The notes under the pieces are model-generated. The model was not told the DNA's origin, did not search any database, and was given only the letters and a program-made list of their open reading frames with translations. A stretch of 41,496 nucleotides of DNA from JADGAU01 sp045047105 (lineage in GTDB: Bacteria; Pseudomonadota; Gammaproteobacteria; GRL18). Shown one piece after another: positions 1 to 9,835 of the stretch. The stretch covers positions 1 to 41,496 of the forward strand of contig JASFYQ010000063.1 of the NCBI GenBank assembly GCA_045047105.1, read 5' to 3'. The stretch's first letter is position 1. Every line of letters begins with the position of its first letter. The position numbers were made by a program, and so were the translations under genes.

Positions 1-93
1 GCTGGAAAGGGACATGAGAATTACCAGGAAATAAAGGGTAAACGTTTGCACTTTAGTGATTTAGAAACCTGTCAGGAGTTATTAGTTGCCTGA
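1..93 (+). CDS. murE: MurE C-terminal fragment (UDP-MurNAc-tripeptide synthetase)
   Basis: Partial gene, cut by the left window edge; only the last 30 residues and the TGA stop (91-93) are present. The peptide begins AGKGHENYQEIKG, which matches the conserved GKGHE-YQ segment near the C-terminus of MurE. MurE adds the third amino acid, meso-diaminopimelate in most Gram-negatives, to UDP-MurNAc-L-Ala-D-Glu in the cytoplasm. The stop shares one base with the ATG of murF, and murE-murF is the standard dcw order. The fragment is too short to judge substrate specificity, but motif plus context make the identity secure. Confidence 0.9.
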   Translation, partial: AGKGHENYQEIKGKRLHFSDLETCQELLVA

Positions 94-1520
94 TGAATAT
101 ATTATCAGCACAATTTCTATCCTTATCTGGCATTGCAAAAAACTTAAATGTTGAGTTGCTAGGTGAAGACAAAAATTTTAATAATATAAGTATTGATAGC
201 AGAAGTTTAACTAAGGGTGATTTATATATTGCCATTAGCGGTGATAGATTTGATGGGCATGACTTTATAGCTGAGGCTATGGCAAAAGGAGCTATTGGCT
301 GTGTGGTGGAGCAGTCACAAAAAGATAACAGGGCATTAAGTCAACTGGTGGTTAAGGATTCCAAATTAGCTCTGGGTCAAATTGCCAGTATCTGGGCAGA
401 AAAATGGAAACAGCAAAACACTGAGGCTAGAAAAGTAATTGCTATTACTGGCAGCTGTGGAAAAACGACTTTAAAAGAAATGATCTGCTCTATAGCTATA
501 CAAAAATTTAAAGCTAAGGATGCAGTATTATCCACAATAGGAAACTTAAATAATGAATTTGGTGTGCCTTTAACCCTGATGCGACTGAATAGCAAACATC
601 AATTAGCAATAATCGAAATGGGAGCTAATCATTTACAGGAAATTGCTTATTTAAGTGGCCTGGTAAAAGCAGATATTGCAATTATTACTAATGCGGGCAG
701 TGCACATGTTGAAGGTTTTGGCTCTTTAGAAGCAGTTGCAAAAGGAAAAGGAGAAATTTTTTCTACTCTGCCTGAACAGTCTATAGCGATAATTAATAAT
801 GATGATATATATGCAAACTATTGGAAAAGTTTAATTGATAAAAGTAACCATAAAATTGTTAGCTTTGCTATAAAAAATAAGGCGGATATTAGTGCTGAAC
901 AACAGACGAGCAGTATAGAAGATGATCTCTATCTCTGGCAGGTAACAACTGACGAGGGAGTTTTTTCTATTAAATTGCCATCACCAGGAAAGCATAACCT
1001 GGCAAATGCTTTAGCTGCGATAGCGACTGGGCAACTAATAGGAGCTTCAATAACGCAGATACAGCAAGGGTTACAACAGTTTGAAAATGTTTCCGGGCGA
1101 TTAGAAGTCAGTAAAAAACAGCAAAGATTTACGCTTATTAATGATAGTTATAATGCTAATCCTGAATCAGTAAAAGCAGCAATAGATGTGTTAGCTGCAT
1201 ATCCCAATAAAGAAAAAATTCTGGTATTGGGAGATATGGGAGAGCTAGGTAAACAGCAGCAACAGCTTCATCAACAAGTGGGTGAATATGCTGCTAATAG
1301 CCAGATTAAAAATTTATATACTCTGGGTGAATTAAGTAAACACACTTTAAAAGGATTTCAGAGCAGCAGTAAAAGTACTTTAGCAAAGTCATTTGACTCA
1401 ATATCTGAGCTAAATGAATATTTAACAAAAATAGATTTAAACGATAGTGTAGTTTTAATAAAAGGCTCAAGAAATATGGCAATGGAAGAAGTGGTAGTGG
1501 CTTTGGAGGATATGAATTAA
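93..1520 (+). CDS. murF: UDP-N-acetylmuramoyl-tripeptide--D-alanyl-D-alanine ligase MurF
   Basis: 475 residues, near the usual MurF length of about 450. MurF joins D-Ala-D-Ala to UDP-MurNAc-tripeptide with ATP, completing the soluble pentapeptide precursor. The ATP-binding loop is GSCGKTT at about residues 120-126. Further Mur-ligase landmarks are the EMGANHLQEI segment, the TNAGSAHVEGFGS segment, PGKHNLANALAA, and NDSYNANPESVKAA followed by LGDMGELG in the C-terminal domain. The ATG at 93 overlaps the murE stop by one base, and the TAA at 1518-1520 overlaps the mraY ATG by one base. These overlaps suggest coupled translation in one transcript. Confidence 0.97.
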   Translation: MNILSAQFLSLSGIAKNLNVELLGEDKNFNNISIDSRSLTKGDLYIAISGDRFDGHDFIAEAMAKGAIGCVVEQSQKDNRALSQLVVKDSKLALGQIASIWAEKWKQQNTEARKVIAITGSCGKTTLKEMICSIAIQKFKAKDAVLSTIGNLNNEFGVPLTLMRLNSKHQLAIIEMGANHLQEIAYLSGLVKADIAIITNAGSAHVEGFGSLEAVAKGKGEIFSTLPEQSIAIINNDDIYANYWKSLIDKSNHKIVSFAIKNKADISAEQQTSSIEDDLYLWQVTTDEGVFSIKLPSPGKHNLANALAAIATGQLIGASITQIQQGLQQFENVSGRLEVSKKQQRFTLINDSYNANPESVKAAIDVLAAYPNKEKILVLGDMGELGKQQQQLHQQVGEYAANSQIKNLYTLGELSKHTLKGFQSSSKSTLAKSFDSISELNEYLTKIDLNDSVVLIKGSRNMAMEEVVVALEDMN

Positions 1521-2602
1521 TGTTATTGTCGCTGGCAGAGTATCTTAGTCAATTTTATAGTGCCTTTGGTGTATTTGAATATTTAACGCTCAGAGCAATT
1601 TTAGGTGTATTAACTGCTTTATCCATAGCCCTATTAGTTGGGCCGTTTATGATCCGTACCCTGGTTAATAAACAGATTGGTCAAACCGTAAGAGAAGATG
1701 GACCCGAAAGTCATTTTAGCAAAGCAGGAACTCCCACTATGGGGGGAGCATTAATTCTGGTTGCTATTGCTATTAGTACTATTTTATGGGGCGATTTAAA
1801 TAATCGTTATGTATGGGTGGTATTACTGGTCACTTTGGGATTTGGCATTATTGGCTGGATAGATGATTATAAAAAAATAATTTATGGCAATAGCAAGGGG
1901 CTGATTGCCAGATATAAGTACTTTTGGCAAAGCCTTATTGCAATCTGTGTAGCTGTGTATCTATACAATACCGCAGAAACAGTAGAGCAAACACAGTTAT
2001 TAATTCCTTTTGTAAAGGATACCATGCTGGATTTAGGTTTTGCATATATGATTCTGACCTATTTAGTGATTGTGGGTAGCAGCAATGCAGTAAATTTAAC
2101 CGATGGATTAGATGGCCTGGCGATTTTACCAACCGTTATGGTAGCTGGTGCTTTAGGGGTTTTTGCTTATGTAACCGGAAATTATAACTTTGCTCAATAC
2201 TTAAATATTCCTTACGTAAAAGGTGTAGGGGAGCTGGTTATAATTTGTGGAGCCTTTGTTGGTGCAGGGTTGGGATTTTTATGGTTTAACACCTATCCCG
2301 CACAAGTATTTATGGGTGATGTAGGTGCTTTAGCTCTAGGTGCCGGGCTGGGAATTATTGCCGTTTTAGTCAGGCAGGAAATTATTTTATTTATTATGGG
2401 CGGGATTTTTGTAATGGAAACCATTTCGGTTATTTTACAGGTCGCATCATATAAATTAACCGGTAGAAGAATTTTTAAAATGGCTCCAATACATCATCAT
2501 TTTGAATTAAAGGGTTGGCCTGAGCCACGAGTAATTGTTAGATTTTGGATTATTACAGTAATTTTAGTATTAATAGGATTAGCTTCATTAAAGATAAGAT
2601 AA
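1520..2602 (+). CDS. mraY: Phospho-N-acetylmuramoyl-pentapeptide-transferase MraY
   Basis: 360 residues, exactly the family size. MraY is a polytopic inner-membrane enzyme that transfers phospho-MurNAc-pentapeptide to undecaprenyl phosphate, making lipid I. Visible signatures are GWIDDYKK (aspartates 115-116), the NAVNLTDGLDGLA segment, FMGDVGALALGA, and the MAPIHHHFE histidine motif near the C-terminus. About ten hydrophobic stretches are apparent. The start overlaps the murF stop by one base, and the TAA at 2600-2602 overlaps the murD ATG by one base. Nothing unusual is seen. Confidence 0.98.
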   Translation: MLLSLAEYLSQFYSAFGVFEYLTLRAILGVLTALSIALLVGPFMIRTLVNKQIGQTVREDGPESHFSKAGTPTMGGALILVAIAISTILWGDLNNRYVWVVLLVTLGFGIIGWIDDYKKIIYGNSKGLIARYKYFWQSLIAICVAVYLYNTAETVEQTQLLIPFVKDTMLDLGFAYMILTYLVIVGSSNAVNLTDGLDGLAILPTVMVAGALGVFAYVTGNYNFAQYLNIPYVKGVGELVIICGAFVGAGLGFLWFNTYPAQVFMGDVGALALGAGLGIIAVLVRQEIILFIMGGIFVMETISVILQVASYKLTGRRIFKMAPIHHHFELKGWPEPRVIVRFWIITVILVLIGLASLKIR

Positions 2603-4062
2603 TGAAAAATAAACCACTGATTTTTGATTATAACTTAAAAACTCTACTGGTAGGTCTAGGAGAGACAGGGTATTCCTGTGCAAAATTTTTAAGCAAAAAA
2701 AATTGCCCCTTTGATATTTGTGATACCCGTGAAACACCACCCTATCTTGCCCAATTGAATAAAGAGTTGCCAGAAATAACAGTTTTAACCTCGGTAAAGC
2801 TTGATCAAAATTTATTACAGTCATATCAGCAAATTGTTATTAGCCCGGGAATTTCTGTAAAAGATAAGCTGTATGAGCAATTTAAGCAAAGTGGGAAGTT
2901 AATTATTGGTGACATAGTTTTATTTATTCAGGAAAATTTAAATACCAATAATAAACCCATAATTGCAGTAACTGGTTCAAATGGCAAAAGCACAGTAGTG
3001 ACTCTGGCAGAACAGATGCTTAAGAAAGCAGGCCATCAAGTTTCAGCAGGAGGGAATTTAGGTGTTCCAGCCTTGGATTTATTGGAAATGGAAGTTGAAA
3101 TCTATATTTTAGAATTATCCAGTTTTCAGCTTGAAACTATTCCCGAAGAATATTTTCAAGAAGAAGTTTTTGATAGTGCGGTACTATTAAATGTTTCTGA
3201 AGATCATATGGATAGATATGAGAGTTTAGAAGATTATCGCAAGGTAAAAGAGAGTATTTTTAAGCTCAGCAAACATTGTGTTTTTAATAAAAATGAATGG
3301 CTGCTTGATGAAACACTAAAAGAAAAACAACATCTGGAATTTAGTCTGGGCAAGCCGGATAAAAATGGCTTTGGCTTAATTAATGAAAATGGAGTGACTT
3401 ATCTGGTTCAAGATATCTGTAGTCATCAGAGTCCATCGTATAAAAAAATAATGCCCGTATCAGAAATAGCAATTACGGGAAAGCATAACTATAGCAATAT
3501 TTTAGCCACCTTAGCTTTGTTAGAGCCCTTTGTTTTAAGCTATAGCAGTATGATTGCTGCTATTCAAACTTATAAGGGCCTGGCTCACCGTTGTGAATGG
3601 GTCGCAAATATTGGCAAAGTGGATTTTTATAATGACTCTAAAGGAACCAATGTTGGAGCAACCATTGCTGCGATTAATAGTTATGAACGACCTAAACTAT
3701 TAATCGCGGGTGGAGTAGGAAAAAATGCAGATTTTAGTGAACTGGGTAAAATTATTAACCAGAAAATAAAACATGTCTTATTATTTGGACAGGATGCAGA
3801 GCTAATAAAAAGCGCCATATTGAATGAGCAACAGTTAAATAATAATACTAAAAATGAACAGAGCATAAGCAGTCAGACAGTAACATTAGTTTCCATAGAA
3901 ATAGTAAAAGATATACAGCAAGCAGTATCCACTGCACAACAGCTCGCACGGGAAGGGGATCTGGTTTTATTTTCACCAGCATGTGCAAGTTTTGATATGT
4001 ATAAGAATTATATTGAGCGAGGAGAAGATTTTGTATTTCACGTTGAAAAACAAGTTTTTTAA
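2602..4062 (+). CDS. murD: UDP-N-acetylmuramoyl-L-alanine--D-glutamate ligase MurD
   Basis: 486 residues when begun at the ATG at 2602, which shares its A with the mraY stop. The frame stays open to an upstream ATG at 2545, but that would intrude about 57 bases into mraY, so 2602 is preferred. MurD adds D-glutamate to UDP-MurNAc-L-Ala in the cytoplasm. It has the N-terminal VGLGETGYS nucleotide-binding turn, the ATP loop TGSNGKST (about residues 124-131), ELSSFQLET, NVSEDHMDRY, TGKHNYSNILA and NDSKGTN. It is somewhat longer than E. coli MurD (438 residues), mainly through extra charged stretches in the middle and C-terminal parts. Confidence 0.96.
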   Translation: MKNKPLIFDYNLKTLLVGLGETGYSCAKFLSKKNCPFDICDTRETPPYLAQLNKELPEITVLTSVKLDQNLLQSYQQIVISPGISVKDKLYEQFKQSGKLIIGDIVLFIQENLNTNNKPIIAVTGSNGKSTVVTLAEQMLKKAGHQVSAGGNLGVPALDLLEMEVEIYILELSSFQLETIPEEYFQEEVFDSAVLLNVSEDHMDRYESLEDYRKVKESIFKLSKHCVFNKNEWLLDETLKEKQHLEFSLGKPDKNGFGLINENGVTYLVQDICSHQSPSYKKIMPVSEIAITGKHNYSNILATLALLEPFVLSYSSMIAAIQTYKGLAHRCEWVANIGKVDFYNDSKGTNVGATIAAINSYERPKLLIAGGVGKNADFSELGKIINQKIKHVLLFGQDAELIKSAILNEQQLNNNTKNEQSISSQTVTLVSIEIVKDIQQAVSTAQQLAREGDLVLFSPACASFDMYKNYIERGEDFVFHVEKQVF

Positions 4063-4072
4063 ATAATAAAAC

Positions 4073-5278
4073 ATGCAATATTTTAAACAATCCAATCAAC
4101 AACAAGCAAAGCAAGACTATTGGTGTGACCCGATTATTTTGGGTATTACACTGGTATTGCTGGCTATTGGGTTAATTATGGTTGCATCTTCCTCCATTTC
4201 GATAGCTGACCGTACTAATGGACAACCGTTTTTTTATTTCTATCGTCAACTAATGGCGGTAAGTTTAGGTGTTGCAATTGGTTGTCTGGTATTTTTATCA
4301 CCTATGGCCTGGTGGAAAAAACAAGCCGATGTATTGCTGATAGTGGGATTGGTTTTACTGGTGGCGGTATTAATTCCTGGAATTGGTAAAGAAGTTAATG
4401 GCAGTTCCAGATGGATTCCACTGGGATTATTTAATTTACAGGTTTCAGAGTTATTAAAATTATTTTTTATAGTTTATTTAGCATCCTATATTGTTAGGAA
4501 AAAGCAGGCTTTAATAGAAGATTATAAGCAGTTCTTCCCACCAATGGTGTTGTTGATAGTAGTAGCTTTATTTTTATTACTTGAACCTGATTTAGGAGCT
4601 GCAGTAGTTATTTTTTCCACAGCGTTAGGAATGTTATTTATTGCTGGTGTTCCCTTTATTGCTTTCTTAAGCATGATTAGTTTAGCCAGTTTAGCAGGGG
4701 CTTTATTAATATATTTTGAACCCTATCGTCTAGCTAGATTCCAGGCATTTACTAATCCATGGGAAGACCCCTTTAATAGTGGTTTTCAGTTAACTCAGTC
4801 ATTAATGGCCTTTGGTAGAGGTGATTGGATTGGCGAAGGTCTGGGCAAGAGTGTACAAAAATTATTTTATCTACCAGAGGCTCATACAGACTTTATCTTT
4901 GCAATTATTGCTGAAGAATTAGGCATGTTTGGAGTTATTTTAATCATAATCTTATTTTTAATGTTGGTATTTAGAATTTTTAATATTGCTAAAAAAGCAT
5001 TTTTAAGTGACAAAATATTTGAAGCATTTATTTTATTTGGAGTGGGAATCTGGATTTGTTTACAAGCCTTTATCAACATTGGTGTAAATATGGGGGTATT
5101 ACCCACTAAAGGTTTGACCTTACCGTTTATTAGCTACGGCGGCAGTAGTGTAATGATTATGTGTATTACCATTGCATTAATACTTCGAGCAGAATATGAA
5201 ACACGCTGTAAAAATCCTGTATCAATAATCAGCCTGATTGAATTATTTAAGGCTCAACAGCAAAAGGTGTCAACATAA
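4073..5278 (+). CDS. ftsW: Lipid II polymerase / division protein FtsW (SEDS family)
   Basis: 401 residues with about ten membrane segments. FtsW is the SEDS-family glycosyltransferase of the divisome and works with the cognate transpeptidase FtsI. Family landmarks are GKEVNGSSRWIPLG, the QVSELLKLFFIVYLA segment, LEPDLGAAVVI, and near the C-terminus NIGVNMGVLPTKGLTLPFISYGGSS. The position between murD and murG is the standard dcw position and separates it from RodA, which has a similar core but a different neighbourhood. A 10-base gap follows murD, and two bases separate its stop from murG. Confidence 0.96.
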   Translation: MQYFKQSNQQQAKQDYWCDPIILGITLVLLAIGLIMVASSSISIADRTNGQPFFYFYRQLMAVSLGVAIGCLVFLSPMAWWKKQADVLLIVGLVLLVAVLIPGIGKEVNGSSRWIPLGLFNLQVSELLKLFFIVYLASYIVRKKQALIEDYKQFFPPMVLLIVVALFLLLEPDLGAAVVIFSTALGMLFIAGVPFIAFLSMISLASLAGALLIYFEPYRLARFQAFTNPWEDPFNSGFQLTQSLMAFGRGDWIGEGLGKSVQKLFYLPEAHTDFIFAIIAEELGMFGVILIIILFLMLVFRIFNIAKKAFLSDKIFEAFILFGVGIWICLQAFINIGVNMGVLPTKGLTLPFISYGGSSVMIMCITIALILRAEYETRCKNPVSIISLIELFKAQQQKVST

Positions 5279-5280
5279 AT

Positions 5281-6456
5281 ATGGCATCTAAAACGATATT
5301 AATGATGGCAGGTGGAACAGGTGGGCATATATTCCCTGCTCTTGCAATTGCAGATGAATTACAACAGCAACAACATAAGGTAGTTTGGTTAGGCACTTTA
5401 CGGGGAATGGAAAGCAGATTGGTTCCTGAAAAAAATTATCCGATTGAATATATAAATATTAGTGGTCTGCGAGGTAAGGGATTAATACGACTAGTTTCCA
5501 TGCCTTATTTACTGATCAAGGCAATAATGCAAACTTTTGCAGTATTTAAACGAATAAAACCAGATTTAACTATTGGAATGGGCGGTTTTGTAACTGGACC
5601 AGGTGGTTTAGTGAGTTGGCTTTTAGGAAAACCCCTAGTCATTCATGAACAAAATGCTATCAGTGGTTTAAGTAATAATTTATTAGCGCTAATTGCAAAA
5701 AAAAGACTTTGTGCTTTTCCCAATGCATATAAAGGGGTTATTTTTGATAAATGGTATAAGCCTAAAAATTGTTTTGTAACAGGCAATCCGATTAGAGAAG
5801 ATATTTTAGCGTTAGATAAAGTTAAAGTTGCGGAAAAAAATAAAAGCACTTTGAATATTCTTGTTGTGGGTGGAAGTTTAGGTGCTGAAAAAATTAACCA
5901 GGTAGTGCCCCGGGCAATAAAACTTTTACAACAAAGCACAGAAAACAATAATTTATACTCGTCTTATCATATTAAACATCAATGTGGTAAAGGCAAAGTT
6001 GAACAAGTAAAACAGACTATAGCAGGAAGTTATTTTGACTCAAATAGCAGCATAAAAATTGAATATAACATAGCAGAATTTATTAGCGATATGGCTACGG
6101 TCTATGAATGGGCAGATATTGTGATTTGTCGAGCCGGCGCTTTAACTATTAGTGAAATTGCAGCAGTGGGTATAAGTTCTATATTAATTCCTTACCCCTT
6201 TGCCGTAGGAGATCACCAAACTGCAAATGCAAAATATATAACAGATAAGCAGGCAGGGTATTTATTAGCACAAAACGACTTAAGTGCAGAAAGTTTAAAA
6301 CATATTTTAAATCAATGTGACCAAGAAAAATTAGCAGATATGTCTAATAAAGCAAAACAATTAGCAAAACCCAATGCAACCATAGATGTTGTAGAGCATT
6401 GTTTGTTTTTAATAAAGGATAATCAGCAAGTAGAAACTAGCGGATCAATAAAATGA
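5281..6456 (+). CDS. murG: Lipid II synthase MurG (UDP-GlcNAc transferase)
   Basis: 391 residues, somewhat longer than the usual 355-360. MurG is a peripheral inner-membrane GT28 glycosyltransferase that adds GlcNAc to lipid I. The N-terminal glycine loop GGTGGHIFPALA (residues 11-22) is intact, followed by GMGGFVTGPGG, IHEQNAISGLSN, the second glycine loop VGGSLGAEKIN, and the donor-site region ICRAGALTISEIAAVGISSILIP. The extra length lies in the linker around SSYHIKHQCGKGK and in a polar C-terminal tail. The last four bases (ATGA at 6453-6456) are shared with the start of murC. Confidence 0.96.
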   Translation: MASKTILMMAGGTGGHIFPALAIADELQQQQHKVVWLGTLRGMESRLVPEKNYPIEYINISGLRGKGLIRLVSMPYLLIKAIMQTFAVFKRIKPDLTIGMGGFVTGPGGLVSWLLGKPLVIHEQNAISGLSNNLLALIAKKRLCAFPNAYKGVIFDKWYKPKNCFVTGNPIREDILALDKVKVAEKNKSTLNILVVGGSLGAEKINQVVPRAIKLLQQSTENNNLYSSYHIKHQCGKGKVEQVKQTIAGSYFDSNSSIKIEYNIAEFISDMATVYEWADIVICRAGALTISEIAAVGISSILIPYPFAVGDHQTANAKYITDKQAGYLLAQNDLSAESLKHILNQCDQEKLADMSNKAKQLAKPNATIDVVEHCLFLIKDNQQVETSGSIK

Positions 6457-7901
6457 ATACTACAAACAGCATAGTTACTTTTTCAGAAATGCCAATGGGT
6501 AAAATTAAACGGATCCATTTTGTAGGTATTGGTGGTTCTGGCATGAGTGGTATTGCAGAGGTTATTCATCATATAGGTTATTGTGTAACAGGGTCTGATT
6601 TACAACAAAGTAAGGTAATCACCTATTTACAACAATGTGGCATAGAAATAAGTATTGGCCATAACGCATCAAATATTAAAGATGTGGATGTAGTAATTAC
6701 TTCTACCGCAGTAAAAAAAGATAATCCTGAAGTAGTGCATGCGCGGAAATTAAGAATTCCAGTGATTCCAAGAGCAGAAATGCTTGCTGAATTAATGCGC
6801 TTTAGATATGGCATAGCAATCGCTGGAACACATGGCAAAACAACTACCACCAGTTTAGTTGCAAGTGTTTTAGCACAGGGAAATTTAGATCCTACCTTTG
6901 TAATTGGTGGGCGATTAAATAGTGCGGGAACCCATGCAAAATTAGGAGCCAGCCCGTATTTGGTGGCAGAAGCAGATGAGAGCGATGCTTCATTTTTACA
7001 TTTACAGCCAATGATCTCAATAGTTACCAATTTAGAAGAAGATCACATGGGAACTTATGGTGGTGATTATGCTCGCTTAGAAGATACCTTTGCAGAATTT
7101 ATTCATCAGTTACCTTTTTATGGACTGGTTATTTTATGTATAGATGATGAAAATGTAGTTAAGTTACAAAAAAAGATTACCCGACGTTTTACGACCTATG
7201 GCATAGAAAATAAAAGTGCTGATTATAATGCCTTTGATATCGAGCAAAATGAATTTAAAACACAATTTAAAGTGCTAAAAAAAACCACCAAAGAAGTGTT
7301 GCATATTAGCTTAAATATGCCAGGCAAGCATAATGTATTAAATGCTCTTGCTGCAATAATTGTAGCCAAAGAATTAGATATTAAAGAACAGGATATTCAA
7401 GTTGCATTAGAAAATTTTCAGGGTATCGGTAGACGTTTTCAAGTGTATGGTGATTTAGAAATAATAGCCAAACCAGAGCAGCAAGCAAAAAAAATATTAA
7501 TGATTGATGATTATGCGCATCACCCCAGTGAAATAAAAGCAACTCTGGAGGCTGTTGCAAGTGGTTGGCCATCACGAAGAGTAGTTGTTATTTTTCAGCC
7601 ACATAGATATAGCAGAACTAGGGATTTATACGATGATTTTGTACTTGTGTTGAGTAAAATTGAACATTTAATATTGTTAAATGTTTACCCGGCAGGTGAA
7701 GAATCCATACATGGGGCAGACTCACGTAGTTTATCTCGTTCAATAAGAAATATAGGTCAAACGGATCCTTTATTGATTCAACAAGAAGATGAATTAACCC
7801 ACATTCTAGCCCAACATTTACAGGATGGGGATATTTTACTGACTTTAGGAGCGGGCAGTATTGGCAGTTTAGCTGCAAAAATAGCGGAACAATTTTCCTA
7901 G
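6453..7901 (+). CDS. murC: UDP-N-acetylmuramate--L-alanine ligase MurC
   Basis: 482 residues. MurC attaches the first amino acid, L-alanine, to UDP-MurNAc. The Rossmann-type GIGGSGMSGIAEV is at about residues 25-37, and the ATP loop GTHGKTTTTS is at about residues 125-134. EADESDASF, EEDHMGTYGGD, PGKHNVLNALAA, DDYAHHPSEI and FQPHRYSRTRDL follow in family order. The ATG overlaps the murG stop in an ATGA. An in-frame ATG at 6489 would remove 12 residues, but the longer N-terminus matches the usual distance to the glycine loop. Confidence 0.97.
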   Translation: MNTTNSIVTFSEMPMGKIKRIHFVGIGGSGMSGIAEVIHHIGYCVTGSDLQQSKVITYLQQCGIEISIGHNASNIKDVDVVITSTAVKKDNPEVVHARKLRIPVIPRAEMLAELMRFRYGIAIAGTHGKTTTTSLVASVLAQGNLDPTFVIGGRLNSAGTHAKLGASPYLVAEADESDASFLHLQPMISIVTNLEEDHMGTYGGDYARLEDTFAEFIHQLPFYGLVILCIDDENVVKLQKKITRRFTTYGIENKSADYNAFDIEQNEFKTQFKVLKKTTKEVLHISLNMPGKHNVLNALAAIIVAKELDIKEQDIQVALENFQGIGRRFQVYGDLEIIAKPEQQAKKILMIDDYAHHPSEIKATLEAVASGWPSRRVVVIFQPHRYSRTRDLYDDFVLVLSKIEHLILLNVYPAGEESIHGADSRSLSRSIRNIGQTDPLLIQQEDELTHILAQHLQDGDILLTLGAGSIGSLAAKIAEQFS

Positions 7902-7919
7902 CTTAATTAGATAAGTTAA

Positions 7920-8936
7920 ATGGGTATGTTAAAAATGAAGCAATTTACTATTGATAACATAGATTATGATATGAGTAGCATCAGAGGTTTGATTAAAACT
8001 GAAGAGGCTTTGTCTGAACATACCACATGGAAAGTAGGAGGACGGGCTAAAATATATTTTCAACCCGATGATGTAAATGACTTGCAACAATTTTTAAAAA
8101 AATTAGAAAATGAGCAACATCAGATTTTATGGTTAGGCTTGGGCAGTAATGTGCTAATTAGAGACAAAGGTTTTAATGGCATTGTGATTAATACTGTTGG
8201 CAGATTAAAACAGATAAACTTTTTTGAAAGTGATAAAAAACATAAAACTTCTGATAAATATGGGAAATTAATGGTAAGTGCTGAAAGTGGCGTTAGCTGT
8301 GCTAAATTTTCTAGAGAAGTTGCTGCAGCGGGATTTACCGGGGCTGAATTTTTTTCTGGTATTCCAGGTAGTATGGGTGGAGCCATTGCAATGAATGCAG
8401 GTGCTTTTGGTGGAGAGTGCTGGAGAAATCTGGAATACGTTGAAACAATCGATGAGTCAGGAAATATTAAAACCAGAAATAAAAATGAATTTAATATCTC
8501 ATATAGACAGGTAAAAGGTTTACAAACAACAGATAAAGGCAATAGTGAATGGTATATAAAAGGCTTTTTTAGCTATCCACAGAGTTACATACAAGGCTCC
8601 GATCTGGAAAATATAAAAATAGCTGAAAGCAAGGCAAAAATTAAAGCTTTATTAGCCGAGCGAAATTTAAAACAACCCGTGCAATATGCCAATGCAGGTT
8701 CTGTATTTCGTAATCCTGAGGGAGACTATGCAGCTCGCTTAATTGAACGCTGTGGCTTAAAAAATCAGCAAATTGGTAATGCAGTGGTTTCAGAAAAACA
8801 TGCTAATTTCATTATCAACAAGGGTGGAGCAAAAGCCAGTGATATTGAAGCCTTAATAGAGATGATTCAACAGCAGGTATATAACAAATTTTCAATCACA
8901 CTACAGCCAGAGGTGCATATCTATGGTGAGCGGTAA
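7920..8936 (+). CDS. murB: UDP-N-acetylenolpyruvoylglucosamine reductase MurB
   Basis: 338 residues. MurB is the FAD-dependent reductase that converts UDP-GlcNAc-enolpyruvate to UDP-MurNAc with NADPH. The FAD-binding part shows LGLGSNVLIRDKGFNGIVI and FFSGIPGSMGGAIAMNAGAFGGE. The C-terminal part has NAGSVFRNPEGDYAARLIE, with the serine expected to donate a proton, and VSEKHANFIINKGGA. That C-terminal pattern resembles the type II (Staphylococcus-like) MurB more than the E. coli type, and several gammaproteobacteria carry type II. The start is uncertain: ATGs at 7920, 7926 and 7935 all lack a strong ribosome-binding site. The last 14 bases overlap ddl. Confidence 0.95.
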   Translation: MGMLKMKQFTIDNIDYDMSSIRGLIKTEEALSEHTTWKVGGRAKIYFQPDDVNDLQQFLKKLENEQHQILWLGLGSNVLIRDKGFNGIVINTVGRLKQINFFESDKKHKTSDKYGKLMVSAESGVSCAKFSREVAAAGFTGAEFFSGIPGSMGGAIAMNAGAFGGECWRNLEYVETIDESGNIKTRNKNEFNISYRQVKGLQTTDKGNSEWYIKGFFSYPQSYIQGSDLENIKIAESKAKIKALLAERNLKQPVQYANAGSVFRNPEGDYAARLIERCGLKNQQIGNAVVSEKHANFIINKGGAKASDIEALIEMIQQQVYNKFSITLQPEVHIYGER

Positions 8937-9834
8937 AATTGGTGTTTTACTTGGTGGTGATTCTCAGGAAAGAGAGGTTTCACTGGATAGTGGACAAGCT
9001 GTATATGAAAGCTTAAAAAACCAAAATGTAGATGTAATAAAAATAGATATTTGTAACAAAAAAAAGGCAAGCTGGTTAGAACAAATACAAAACATAGATT
9101 TTGCCTTTATTGCCCTACATGGTCGAGGTGGTGAAGATGGCAAAATACAGGCCTTACTGGAATTATTGGAGATCCCGTATACAGGAAGTTCAGTAACTGC
9201 TTCTGCTGTGGCAATGAATAAGCTATTAAGTAAACAAATATGGACGGCAAATAGTTTGCCAACACCTGAATATGTATTAATGGATGAACAAACGAATATA
9301 TCTAAAATGGCAGCAAAAATAGGTTTTCCTATGATGATAAAACCTGCCCATGAAGGATCCAGTATAGGCATAAGTAAGGTCAATGGTGAACAAGAAATAG
9401 ATGCAGCATTTGCCTTAGCCAGAAAGTTTGATCCAATAGTTATTGCTGAGCAATGGATAAATGGAAAGGAATATACAGCGAGTATAGTAGCGAAAGAGGT
9501 TTTGCCATTGATCCGTTTGCAAACGCCAAGAGAATTTTATGATTACCAGGCAAAATATAAGCTGGATGATACTTTATATTTTTGCCCTTGTGGTCTAGAG
9601 CAAGAAATTGAGCAGCAAGTTCAGCAACTAGCTAAAAAAGCATTTGCAAGTATTGGCTGTATTGGCTGGGGGCGGGTGGATTTTATGCTGGATGAAAAGC
9701 AGCAGCCATGGTTAATAGAATTAAATACGGTACCTGGTTTAACCAGTCATAGTTTGGTGCCTATGGCTGCAAAGCAAGCTGGAAAGAGCTTTGATCAATT
9801 AATAATATCAATTATTAAAGCAGCGCAGCATTAA
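8923..9834 (+). CDS. ddl: D-alanine--D-alanine ligase
   Basis: 303 residues, normal for the DdlB type found in dcw clusters. It is an ATP-grasp enzyme that makes the D-Ala-D-Ala used by MurF. Visible motifs are VLLGGDSQEREVSLDSG at the N-terminus, ALHGRGGEDGKIQALLE, IPYTGSSVTASAVAMNK, the ATP-binding KPAHEGSSIGISKV, and the metal-binding RVDFML plus IELNTVPGLTSHSLVP. It starts inside the murB end (14-base overlap). One base separates its stop from the ftsQ ATG. Confidence 0.97.
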   Translation: MVSGKIGVLLGGDSQEREVSLDSGQAVYESLKNQNVDVIKIDICNKKKASWLEQIQNIDFAFIALHGRGGEDGKIQALLELLEIPYTGSSVTASAVAMNKLLSKQIWTANSLPTPEYVLMDEQTNISKMAAKIGFPMMIKPAHEGSSIGISKVNGEQEIDAAFALARKFDPIVIAEQWINGKEYTASIVAKEVLPLIRLQTPREFYDYQAKYKLDDTLYFCPCGLEQEIEQQVQQLAKKAFASIGCIGWGRVDFMLDEKQQPWLIELNTVPGLTSHSLVPMAAKQAGKSFDQLIISIIKAAQH

Positions 9835-9835
9835 T

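Noticed and set aside
8120..9383. Minus-strand frames of about 140 codons across murB and ddl
   Set aside because: Both mirror well-conserved genes and lack start signals or motifs.
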